From Pichia kudriavzevii (taxonomy: Eukaryota > Ascomycota > Pichiomycetes > Pichiales > Pichiaceae): a stretch of 64,000 bases of DNA. A program made the translations under genes and the position numbers. Under the pieces are notes generated by a model. The model did not search any database. It was not told the origin of the DNA and was given only the letters and a program-made list of their open reading frames with translations. The stretch is taken from contig NC_042509.1 of NCBI RefSeq assembly GCF_003054445.1, positions 682,001 through 746,000 of the forward strand, given 5' to 3'. This document shows, one piece after another, positions 56,067 through 64,000 of this stretch (the first letter of the stretch is position 1; every line of letters begins with the position of its first letter).

Positions 56067-57527
56067 ATGAGATTCTCCAACCTTCTCACACTCTTCTCCC
56101 TAAGCGGCCCGCAGTCTCCTCTATCCAACAACGGCAACACCTACAACCACATCTCGAGCTTTATTCAGGAAATCGAAACATTTGAATCCACCAAGTTCAC
56201 CGCAAGTCCCGCAAACAATGACTCCCTCTACTGGTTGAAAACCCCTACAGAACCACCAATCTCTTTGTCCCAATATGAATTCCAATACGTTCTCAGACTA
56301 TCTGACTGGAATGACCAGCCGGATTTCCTTCTCACAGCCATGGAGTACGCAAAGGCCTTGAATACGTCCATTTGGGCAACGTCACTATCCAACAACTTCA
56401 TCGACATCCAACTCTCAAAGGACCAGGGTGTCCAGTTGCTTTCCTTGCTTTCCGAATATTCGTTCAAGTCGAAAATCTCCATCATCGATCTCCCTCAAAC
56501 TATCTTTGAAACATACCCTCAATCAAGCCTTGTTGATGACTCTCATTCGGATTTCGGCACAAACACAGAATTGTTCTTTAAAACCTACCGGGACTTGGAT
56601 TCCATTTATTCCTGGTACGAGTTGTTGGTTGCAACTTATCCAGAGATCTTGAAGTTAGAATACATAGGTAATACCTTCGAGGGTAGACCAATGATAGCAT
56701 TGAGATTATCCACTCATTCAAATTTGGATCCTAGCGACTCCATCAAAACTGTAGTTATAACAGGCGGTATCCATTCTCGTGAGTGGATCTCAGTTTCAAC
56801 CTCTTGCTACATCCTGTACTCTCTATTGAAAGATTATGATAACGGGTCTCCTCTAGTACGTGAATATTTGAACAATTTGGATTTCTTGTTCTTACCTCTA
56901 ATGAACCCCGATGGATATGCGTTCACTTGGAAGAGTGAACGTCTTTGGAGGAAAAATAAACAGCAAACATACAATCCAAGATGTCGTGGTATAGACATTG
57001 ACCATTCGTTCGACTTCCATTTCACCTCGGACTTGGAATCACCCTGCAGTGACGACTATTCCGGTAACGCTCCATTTGAAGCTCTAGAGAGCTTGAACTG
57101 GGACCGTTACTTGAACGAAACCAAGCACTCCCATCCAATCTATGCTTACATTGACTTACACTCCTACGCGCAGGAGGTATTGTATCCTTATGCCTATTCT
57201 TGTGACATTCTACCCCGTGATGAGGAAAACTTATTGGAACTAGCCTATGGTTTATCGCAAGCTATCAGATTGAAATCGGGTAAATACTATAATGTTCTAA
57301 AGGCTTGTCAAGACAAGGGTGCTGACTTTTTGCCGAATATGGGGGCAGGTTCTGCCTTGGATTACATGTACCACAATAAAGCGTACTGGGCCTTTATTCT
57401 AAAATTGAGAGATTCAGGCACTCATGGCTTCTTATTGCCTCCAAAGTACATTGTTCCTACAGGTGAGGAGATCTACTCTTCCATTAAGTACTTTGCCTCC
57501 TTCCTATTGAAGGATGACGGCAATTGA
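56067..57527 (+). CDS. ECM14: Ecm14-type secreted pseudo-carboxypeptidase (M14 family)
   Basis: The 486-residue protein has a short hydrophobic N-terminus, a propeptide-like region to about 165 and an M14 fold. The zinc ligands are present: His236 and Glu239 in GGIHSREW and His365 in YIDLHSYAQEVLYPY. The catalytic Glu (270 in carboxypeptidase A, normally in TIELRDTG) is Lys446 (FILKLRDSG), and the substrate-binding Asn-Arg pair (normally DLNRNFD) is Asp-His at 312-313. These changes mark Ecm14, a secreted or vacuolar cell-wall-related pseudoenzyme that keeps the fold and zinc site but is not expected to cut peptides. Length fits S. cerevisiae Ecm14 (430) with extra loops. Confidence 0.92.
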   Translation: MRFSNLLTLFSLSGPQSPLSNNGNTYNHISSFIQEIETFESTKFTASPANNDSLYWLKTPTEPPISLSQYEFQYVLRLSDWNDQPDFLLTAMEYAKALNTSIWATSLSNNFIDIQLSKDQGVQLLSLLSEYSFKSKISIIDLPQTIFETYPQSSLVDDSHSDFGTNTELFFKTYRDLDSIYSWYELLVATYPEILKLEYIGNTFEGRPMIALRLSTHSNLDPSDSIKTVVITGGIHSREWISVSTSCYILYSLLKDYDNGSPLVREYLNNLDFLFLPLMNPDGYAFTWKSERLWRKNKQQTYNPRCRGIDIDHSFDFHFTSDLESPCSDDYSGNAPFEALESLNWDRYLNETKHSHPIYAYIDLHSYAQEVLYPYAYSCDILPRDEENLLELAYGLSQAIRLKSGKYYNVLKACQDKGADFLPNMGAGSALDYMYHNKAYWAFILKLRDSGTHGFLLPPKYIVPTGEEIYSSIKYFASFLLKDDGN

Positions 57528-57588
57528 TTGTTTAACTAATTTGACCAGCTCTGTCCTATAAATAAGTACAAATTTTAACAAACTATGT

Positions 57589-58791
57589 TTATGCCACCTC
57601 CTCTTCTTTCTTCTCCCGCTTCCCTCTGAGCACCATGTTGGTGGCAATCTCGTAGACAACTTGTGCAGCGTTTGTGCTTGTAACTTCCGCATTGTCATAG
57701 ACAGGTGCAACTTCAACTACATCGGCGCCAACAATATTCAAGTCAAACCTACGCAATAAGTAAATCACCTCACGGGGTAACATTCCGCCGGGCTCAATTG
57801 TGCCTGTACCTGGAGTGAATGCCGGATCCATACAGTCGACATCCAAACTAATGAAAGTTGGCAGATCGCCGATCCGGTGGTGGATTTCCTCAATCATATT
57901 GTCCAGTCCTTCCCTTCCATTGATCCACACATCATCTCCGCTGTACCTGGTCCATCCTTGTCTGGTATCATCCTCATAGTCGTTCCAGTCGGTGCCCATC
58001 AACTTGGTACGTAGTCCAATATGTACATTGGAATTGTTACTAATCAACCCTTCGTTATGGGCCATCCATAACATTGACCCGTGATTGAAATCACTCTGAT
58101 TCGAAGACCAGTAATTGGGGAAGGCCTTAGGTGACCATGTGTCGATGTGCGCATCAAAATGAATCACAGCAATTTGTCCGTAAACCTGCTTCAACGATCT
58201 TAGGTGTGGTAATGTGATTGAATGGTCCCCACCCAAGGCAATCAGTTTGGGAGTCTTATGTCCATTAAACTTGTCAACATTTTCCCGTTTCAGAATCAAC
58301 TCCTCAAATCCAAACGTCATTTGCTTCAATGCAATGGTATTGTCCATTGGGGTGATTGGCATATCTCCGCAATCAAGGAACTTGGCCCAATCAAGATATG
58401 GATTCAATCCAGCACGTTGATTGAAGCTCCTCATTGAACTTTGTCTCTGAGAAGCATCCCTAATTGCACGTGGTCCAAACCTGGCTCCAGATCTGTATGT
58501 CGTGGCAGTATCAAATGGTATGCCAATAATACCAATATCAAACGACACTTGGTCGTCAAGCAGACATCTGGTGTGATTTAGATGTGCAAACGTTGGTATA
58601 CCGTCAAACGCCCATTCTTGCCCCCATTTTTCCTCCAAGGTTGCATCTTTAAACCCATCACTGTCATATGAACCACTCTTCAAAATATCCTGCTGGTATG
58701 GAATAAACTCTCCCTGATAATCGAAAAACTGCAAACTGGCACATTCAACACTAATTGCATTTACTATGCTGAATAATGTAACAAATTTCAT
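57589..58791 (-). CDS. Ureohydrolase (agmatinase/guanidinobutyrase type) with signal-peptide-like N-terminus
   Basis: The 400-residue protein belongs to the arginase/agmatinase family. Manganese ligands are in GGDH (187-190), HFDAHID (211-217) and SLDVDCMDP (Asp317, Asp319), and the fold start is DIGIIGIPFDTATTYRSGARFGPRAIR. The wording is of agmatinase and guanidinobutyrase rather than arginase. The first 19 residues (MKFVTLFSIVNAISVECAS) look like a signal peptide, as in some fungal agmatinases, and NHT and NQS sites could be glycosylated. It would release urea from a guanidino compound for nitrogen use. S. cerevisiae has only arginase. GATAAG and paired palindromic elements lie upstream. 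Confidence 0.88.
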   Translation of the reverse strand: MKFVTLFSIVNAISVECASLQFFDYQGEFIPYQQDILKSGSYDSDGFKDATLEEKWGQEWAFDGIPTFAHLNHTRCLLDDQVSFDIGIIGIPFDTATTYRSGARFGPRAIRDASQRQSSMRSFNQRAGLNPYLDWAKFLDCGDMPITPMDNTIALKQMTFGFEELILKRENVDKFNGHKTPKLIALGGDHSITLPHLRSLKQVYGQIAVIHFDAHIDTWSPKAFPNYWSSNQSDFNHGSMLWMAHNEGLISNNSNVHIGLRTKLMGTDWNDYEDDTRQGWTRYSGDDVWINGREGLDNMIEEIHHRIGDLPTFISLDVDCMDPAFTPGTGTIEPGGMLPREVIYLLRRFDLNIVGADVVEVAPVYDNAEVTSTNAAQVVYEIATNMVLRGKREKKEEEVA

Positions 58792-59311
58792 CTTGCTATA
58801 TTTATTCTTTTCCGATCTGAGTGATGATTAACATTCTTCCCCTCTCTTTTTCTTCCTCTCCCTCATATAATTACTCAGGACCCACTCAACTAATGAGATA
58901 CCCCCATCCTTAAATAGTCTTTATAGCCTTCATTCTCCAATTACCTGATAAGATAGACACTATTCCTCGGAATTTTCTATTCTTTAGCCCCAACGGAACT
59001 CAATAATATTCCGCGGAATTCCTTATCAGTATTCCACTCAATAGAAGAACCGAGAACGGAAAGAGATAAAGAAACTTATAACAGCAAGTACTAAAAAACC
59101 CTCACCCCGCGCACGTGATCGGGACCACGACCCTCGCTTTGTTCTTTTTTGCTCTTTGGCGGATTTCTATTCTCCCTCATTTGGGGAAGGAGGAAAAAAG
59201 TGTCTCAATTTTTTCACGTCTGCTGGGTTTAAAGAAATTAATGTATGTGGTTCCCAGAATCCCTTAATCTTTCTTTGTTTCGCCTAAGAACGCAAGAATC
59301 AAACCTTCATA
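58792..59311. promoter_or_regulatory. Divergent promoter region of the ureohydrolase and RPL2
   Basis: Two copies of a near-palindrome, ATTCCTCGGAATT (58962-58974) and ATTCCGCGGAATT (59008-59020), lie 46 bases apart; the second contains the exact 8-mer TCCGCGGA known as the Pdr1/Pdr3 element. GATAAG occurs at 58947-58952 and, reversed, at 59022-59027, fitting GATA-factor nitrogen control of the ureohydrolase. Nearer RPL2 are CCGCGCAC (59107-59114) overlapping CACGTG (59112-59117), plausible ribosomal-protein promoter elements. Confidence 0.6.
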
Positions 59312-60397
59312 ATGGGTATGTACATACTTACGGAGAGTCCGACAACTAGAGAATGCATAAGCTGGGAGAAATGGGCAAAACGGAATGGGGTGACTTATAC
59401 GAAAAACGAATGATAGAGGAGGAAACCTTTTACTCAATCTACTCCAACTATGATTGAAATCCGTTCAACATATAATATTTGGATTATTATGTCTACATTG
59501 CTTTCTGTATCACTTTGGATGTTTTGTTTCCATATATTTCAATTTTCTTGTTCTTGTTTTTTTTTTATTAGATATCATTGATATGAGTATACTAACATAT
59601 TCCATTCACATATTTCCTTCTTTTCTTAAACAGGTAGAGTTATTAGAAACCAAAGAAAGGGTGCAGGTTCTATCTTCACTGCGCACACCAGATTAAGAAA
59701 GGGTGCAGCAAAGTTAAGAACCTTAGATTACGCTGAAAGACACGGTTACATTAGAGGTGTCGTTAAGCAAATCATCCACGACCCAGGTAGAGGTGCACCA
59801 TTAGCTAAGGTTGCATTCAGAGACCCATACAGATTCAAGCAAAGAGAAGAAACCTTCATTGCTAACGAAGGTGTCTACACTGGTCAATTCATCTACTGTG
59901 GTAAGTCTGCTTCCTTGAACATTGGTAATGTCTTACCTTTAGGTTCTCTTCCAGAAGGTACCATTGTCTCCAACGTTGAAGAAAAGGTTGGTGACAGAGG
60001 TGCTTTAGGTAGAACTTCTGGTAACTACGTTATCATTATCGGACACAACCCAGAAGAAAACAAGACCAGAGTCAAGTTGCCATCTGGTGCAAAGAAGATC
60101 ATCTCTTCTGATGCTAGAGGTGTCATTGGTGTCGTTGCTGGTGGTGGTAGAATCGACAAGCCATTGTTGAAGGCAGGTAGAGCATTCCACAAGTTCAAGG
60201 TCAAGAGAAACTCATGGCCAAAGACCAGAGGTGTTGCTATGAACCCAGTTGATCACCCTCATGGTGGTGGTAACCATCAACATATTGGTAAGGCTTCTAC
60301 CATTTCCAGAGGTGCAGTTTCTGGTCAAAAGGCTGGTTTGATTGCTGCTAGAAGAACTGGTTTACTCAGAGGTTCTAACAACAAGAACGATGATTAA
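59312..60397 (+). CDS. RPL2: Ribosomal protein uL2 (Rpl2), one intron
   Basis: Exon 1 is only ATGG (59312-59315); exon 2 is 59634-60397. Joining gives [34 protein letters not shown] and 255 residues, matching Rpl2 (254 in S. cerevisiae). The conserved [16 protein letters not shown] segment near the peptidyl-transferase centre is intact. uL2 is a core 60S protein needed for subunit joining and peptidyl transfer. The intron sits after the fourth base, as in S. cerevisiae RPL2A/B. Codon use is strongly biased (TTG, AGA, GGT), as expected for high expression. RPL29 lies 1.5 kb away, and RPL2A and RPL29 are close neighbours in S. cerevisiae too. Confidence 0.98.
59316..59633 (+). other. Intron of RPL2, 318 bases
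   Basis: The donor is GTATGT at 59316, the branch point TACTAAC at 59590-59596, and the acceptor AAACAG ends at 59633, preceded by a pyrimidine-rich stretch. Long first introns right after the start codon are usual in yeast ribosomal-protein genes. Confidence 0.97.
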
Positions 60398-60565
60398 AGG
60401 TGATTTGATGTATAGTCTTTACTTTGCTCTTTCTTCTTTACTTATATAATCAATCTTTCGCAAAATGATTCATTTACAATCAACAAATTCTAGAAATGGT
60501 AATTTTTTTTATTGTAAAGCAAGGTATCTAAAGTTATAGTACTATCAAAGAGAGAATATAAATTT

Positions 60566-61647
60566 TTAATTAGCAGTGATTGTGTTGATAGATGTTGAGC
60601 TTGTATTGTCTTGAGTAAGGCTCAGAGTAATGGAATCAATTTTGTTCTTTTCAGTGGCATCGATTTGAAGTTTCTCCAGTACTTTCTCACCTTCAGCATC
60701 TCTGGGTTTAATGCTCTCATAATTTTGAACATTTGGAAATGGATTCCGCCCATAGTAGCATTCGTTCATCCCCAATGAATAATTTGGGTTTGTAGGATTT
60801 TTTTCCTTGGGTTTATAATGAAAAACACCATTAAACGAAGGTAATCTCACGTTGATATTATTTCTATAAGAATGCTCTGGTACAACGTCCAAAGCACTTT
60901 CATATGGTAAGGCCATGTGATTGGAATTAACTGGTATAAAATTCGAATTTTTTCTAGTAAATGTTGAGCCACTGAACGATCTTGATAGCAAGATAGGTGA
61001 ATTATCAGGATATATAATTCCATTAATAATTCTACCATTGTAAGGAAAAATGGTTTGCTTCTTCCAGTTGAACCTTTTCTTACCCTTAGATTTCTTTTCC
61101 TTGGTGATCTTTTTGCTGGTAGCAGCGTCTTTTACTGTTTCTTCATCTTCGACACTGTCTTCAACTAGACTCAAAACCTTCTGGTCAACCTTCCCCTTGT
61201 CTTCTTGAATCTTATTAGAGACGTTAACTTTAGCTGGTGCTTCATTAGTATCATTTGAATTGGTCAAATTGATCGAGATGGTTCTTTTCTTTTTGAGATG
61301 TTTCTTCCTGGAGAACTTCCGTTTACTTTTCTTATATACATCTTCATTAGCAGAAGGAGCTACCCCTTTATTATCACGGAGATTTTCTACACCTTTCCCG
61401 TTTGCTGAGGGACAAACACTTTTGCTTTCATCCCGTGCTGTTTCAAGTTGCTCTTCCTTGATGGTCTGTAATGGAGAAACATCCAAAAGTCAGTGTTAGT
61501 AAGTTGCTGTTATCATACAAAGAATACTCTTGTCATTTCAATGTCAGCACATACCATTGAGTCTAAATCCCCGGCAAGGTTGCCAACTAGATCCTCATTA
61601 ACCACACGTATACAATCCTCAGATATTGCTACGCTTTGACTAGACAT
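60566..61647 (-). CDS. Unrecognised basic protein, spliced (330 residues)
   Basis: Exon 1 (61647-61555) encodes MSSQSVAISEDCIRVVNEDL and 11 more residues; exon 2 (61465-60566) continues in phase 0 with TIKEEQLETARDESK. The first half is low-complexity and very basic (KSKRKFSRKKHLKKKRTI, later KKITKEKKSKGKKRFNWKK), suggesting nuclear or RNA association. The second half looks more ordered and may hold a conserved motif: IFPYNGRIINGIIYPDNSPILLSRSF, then FNGVFHYKPKEKNP and NECYYGRNPFPN. I do not recognise the family. In S. cerevisiae the gene between RPL2A and RPL29 is RRT5, an RRM protein; I see no RRM here. An internal ATG at 61486 lies within the intron. Confidence 0.75.
61466..61554 (-). other. 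Intron of the unrecognised gene, 89 bases
   Basis: The donor is GTATGTGC at 61554, a perfect TACTAAC branch point lies in GCAACTTACTAACACTG, and the acceptor CATTACAG ends at 61466. Splicing joins two open frames in phase 0. If translation began at the ATG at 61486, a shorter N-terminus (MDVSPLQ) would result. Confidence 0.9.
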
Positions 61648-61899
61648 GGCTGACTGCTTTTTCTACAATGTACCCTGGGGAACGTCCAGACAAAATCCAA
61701 GTGGCAAACAAAAAGGATGTAGTATATGATAGGGGCATTTCCTCTCTTCAGAGGCCCTAATTTTTACACATTAAACAATTTAATGTTGCCCCGTTGAATA
61801 GTTCAAACAGTGACTTTGACAATTTTTGATAAAATGAAACATTTTTTTTTTCTTTGGTACAAGAATCAACTAAACCTAGGTTATATACTATTTATAAAT

Positions 61900-62091
61900 T
61901 TAGTTTGCTGCTGCAGCCTTCTTTGCAGCTAAAGCCTTAGCAGTACCGTGTAAAGCCCATCTGTGGTTTCTTCTGAACTTAGCATCAACACCCTTTAAGG
62001 AAGGATATCTGTGGGTCTTTGGCTTCTTAATACCGTTCTTGTGAGCCTTCTTGGTTTGGTTATGTGCGGTATGGTTCTTAGACTTAGACAT
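61900..62091 (-). CDS. RPL29: Ribosomal protein eL29 (Rpl29)
   Basis: The start is the ATG at 62091: [20 protein letters not shown]. The 63-residue, very basic protein matches Rpl29 over its whole length ([33 protein letters not shown]), ending in an Ala/Lys tail. It is a 60S surface protein. The three codons above the start belong to an in-frame ATG that overlaps what looks like a splice acceptor, so I do not use it. A TACTAAC branch point 38 bases upstream of that acceptor suggests an intron in the 5' leader. Confidence 0.96.
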   Translation of the reverse strand: MSKSKNHTAHNQTKKAHKNGIKKPKTHRYPSLKGVDAKFRRNHRWALHGTAKALAAKKAAAAN

Positions 62092-62092
62092 T

Positions 62093-62480
62093 CTATGCAA
62101 AACAAAAAGGTGACAATATTTATCGTAATGTTAGTACTCTGATGCTGAATCGTCAAAACATATTCCGAAAAACCTTTAGGGGATATAGGTCAAAATGATA
62201 CAACTGTATGATTTGCCAATCAAAATGAAAAATCGTAGTCAATTCAACAAATCCTGCTGGGAAATAATGCAATAAAACATAATGTTCAATCCCATATGTT
62301 TGTCTCTTACATGTACACTCGAGTTAGCCTTCCATGGACTTCTCCAAGAGCTTCAATTTCAACATTCCACACAGTATCAATTTCGAGTCTGTCCGATTTC
62401 CACCCTTTCCCCCCATCCAAAGTAACATCAGAACATGCTTCGCTCTCTTGTAAACAGACTCCTCCTGTCCATATACATAC
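62093..62480 (-). other. Probable 5'-leader intron of RPL29 (donor uncertain)
   Basis: On the minus strand a perfect TACTAAC (62136-62130), a T-rich tract and the acceptor GCATAG ending at 62093 lie just before A-ATG. The best donor I find is GTATGT at 62480-62475, giving about 388 bases, but another donor is possible. The branch point and acceptor are clear; the left boundary is a guess. Confidence 0.6.
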
Positions 62481-62987
62481 GTTAATCTATACTTTCCTAA
62501 CGAATGAATTTAACAACTCAAAGAACCCACTACGGAAAACTTCTCCTTGTTTTACTAGTACATCGCCAAATTTCCCAGCTCATTACAAACTCCCCGCGCA
62601 TCTCCTTCCAACTAAACCATTTTTCCCATTTTTTAGACACCCGCACACCGCACGTTCCAGCCTCAGCTGCGGTGCGCGGTGTTTCAAGGTGAAAATACCG
62701 ATATAAGGAATTTGAGGAGTTAGGCAAAAGAAACAGTCACACTGGAAGTACTGAAGAGGAAGGCATGACGAGAAAGCCCAGCAGGAAAGACAATCCCCCC
62801 CTAATAAAGGGAAATAAGTTCCTCAATATACTAGACGCCTAGACCTTCCTAATAGAGTAACTCCAATTTCTCCATATTGTATGTAGATATTTACCATAAG
62901 ACACTGCTGGATATAACAGATATTAAAGCGAATTAAAAAGTATATGACAATGGTGATATAAAGAGTTGTAATAAACAATTAATACAT
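62101..62987. promoter_or_regulatory. RPL29 upstream region and RPL8 3' flank
   Basis: Besides the probable leader intron, this 0.9-kb stretch has an inverted pair of GC-rich elements: ACACCGCAC (62645-62653), and GTGCGCGGTGT (62672-62682), which reads ACACCGCGCAC on the other strand. The shared core CCGCGCAC also occurs 200 bases upstream of RPL2. Short frames here look spurious. Confidence 0.5.
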
Positions 62988-63764
62988 TTATTTAGTTGAA
63001 GCACTTGCTGCTGCTGCCTTGGCTCTCTTTGCCATCTTGGCTTGTGCCTTTGCACCCATGATACCACCACCCCAGTGTCTCTTGGATTCGTCGTACTTCT
63101 CGGTGTAGTTGGCATTGATGGTGGAGACTAACTTAGCTAATTCAGCCTCATCTTCAGACTTGACGTCGACTAATGCAGCAACAGTAGCAGTCTTTTGGTG
63201 AACTAAGGTACCTAATCTAGCCTTACCCTTAACAATAGCGTATGGAACACCCATCTTGTGACATAGAGCTGGTAAGAAGACAACCAATTCAATTGGGTCG
63301 ACATCGTTAGCAATCAAAACAAGCTTAGCCTTCTTGTTTTCAATTAAACCAACAACGTGGTTCAAACCGTACTTGACAACATATGGCTTTTCGGAAACAT
63401 CTTCCTTCTTCTTGCCTTCTGCAATAGCTGCTGCTTCCTTGGTCAATCTTTCCTTCTTTTCAGCAGTGGTTTCTGGTCTGTACTTGTTCAATAACTTGAA
63501 GGTTGCAGCTGCAGTGTTCTTGTCCAAGACATTGGAGAATTGTGCAATAGCTGGAGGAACCTTCAATCTCAAGTTCAAGATCTTCTTTTGTCTTTGTAAT
63601 CTGACATATTCTGGCCACTTGACAAATCTAGACAAGTTTCTCTTTGGTTGAACTGCTTGACCTAAACCAAAGTTCTTTGGAGTAGATTCAAATAATGGGT
63701 TCTTTGAAACAACCTTCTTGGAGTTCTTGGTGGCTAAAGGAGCTGGTGCGACTTTCTTTGCAGG
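62988..63764 (-). CDS. RPL8: Ribosomal protein eL8 (Rpl8), last exon; first exon probably beyond the window
   Basis: This exon encodes [17 protein letters not shown] and on to ASASTK, 258 residues, matching Rpl8 (256 in S. cerevisiae, starting MAPGKKVAPAP) except for the first one or two residues. The acceptor GATATAG ends at 63765, and a perfect TACTAAC lies at 63798-63792. The missing start (probably Met-Ala) must come from an upstream exon. The only GTATGT donor inside the window follows ATGCTCTTT, which would give an odd MLF start, so I think exon 1 is outside. eL8 is an L7Ae-family 60S protein that binds 5.8S/25S rRNA. Confidence 0.95.
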   Translation of the reverse strand, partial: PAKKVAPAPLATKNSKKVVSKNPLFESTPKNFGLGQAVQPKRNLSRFVKWPEYVRLQRQKKILNLRLKVPPAIAQFSNVLDKNTAAATFKLLNKYRPETTAEKKERLTKEAAAIAEGKKKEDVSEKPYVVKYGLNHVVGLIENKKAKLVLIANDVDPIELVVFLPALCHKMGVPYAIVKGKARLGTLVHQKTATVAALVDVKSEDEAELAKLVSTINANYTEKYDESKRHWGGGIMGAKAQAKMAKRAKAAAASASTK

Positions 63765-64000
63765 CTATATCATTGAGGTAATAAAGCAAATGTTAGTAAA
63801 ATTGACTCTAAAAATAGAAATTGAAACAAAGACAAATTTCTGTAAGATCAACATACAAAGAGCATTGGGTATTAACCACAATATTCTTTGTACTCATGTG
63901 TATACGAATATACATCCGGTCATCGAGTCGAATTTAACTAAAGAACTTATCCTCTAAAGAAAGAATGTTTGAAATTCCTTCTCTAGCCTGATCAAAAGGA

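Noticed and set aside
63851-63865. ATGCTCTTT followed by GTATGT as exon 1 of RPL8
   Set aside because: It would give an MLF-PAKK start, unlike the MAP-KKVAPAP start of the family; the real exon 1 is more likely outside the window.

Overview
The window is nuclear DNA of a budding yeast (Saccharomycotina). Genes are dense and mostly intronless. The few introns have GTATGT donors and perfect TACTAAC branch points, and the proteins match the Saccharomyces set closely. CTG reads as leucine: the CTG at 36047-36049 encodes the invariant Leu after the catalytic Cys-Phe of ribonucleotide reductase. That argues against a CUG-Ser or CUG-Ala yeast. A Pichiaceae-like, pre-genome-duplication yeast fits, but I cannot fix the species. 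I saw no transposon, LTR, virus-like element, tRNA, rRNA or CRISPR array.

Layout. 1-23 kb: end of an AIR-type TRAMP subunit, NUP49, XRN1, BUD13, ARC15, an AVL9-type DENN protein, an ECM3-type carrier, a CRP1/MDG1-type protein, a short PacC/RIM101-type zinc-finger factor, YPI1, NIC96 and GEP3. 23-30 kb: a PDR12-type weak-acid exporter with an intron, a long gene-free promoter region, and VPH2/VMA12. 30-52 kb: CHL1, GET3, VPS30, a divergent ribonucleotide reductase large subunit, a gene-free kilobase, RNY1, NOC2, MEI5/SFR1, RET1, TFB2 and SEC63. 52-57.5 kb: a compositionally different stretch with pentanucleotide repeats, holding TCA17, IES6, a D-arabinitol-dehydrogenase-type SDR, an AIG1-family protein and ECM14. 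57.5-64 kb: a secreted-type ureohydrolase and a ribosomal-protein cluster (RPL2, RPL29, RPL8) enclosing an unrecognised spliced gene.

How the genes relate. Most are housekeeping genes grouped by ancestry rather than by pathway. NUP49-XRN1-BUD13 and YPI1-NIC96 keep the arrangement known from S. cerevisiae. The 33-49 kb block interleaves genes that S. cerevisiae carries on two chromosomes (VPS30, RNY1, MEI5 and TFB2 against NOC2 and RET1), as expected for a lineage that split before the genome duplication. NUP49 and NIC96 belong to one nuclear-pore subcomplex, and XRN1 and the AIR protein both act in RNA turnover.

The most unusual items are the ribonucleotide reductase paralogue, which lacks the conserved Asp of the dATP-feedback site; the short PacC-type factor with paired GCCAAG sites in its own promoter; the structured gene-free kilobase at 37.8-38.8 kb; the pentanucleotide repeats and duplicated paired CACGTG boxes at 51.9-54.9 kb; and the spliced unknown gene at 60.6-61.6 kb.
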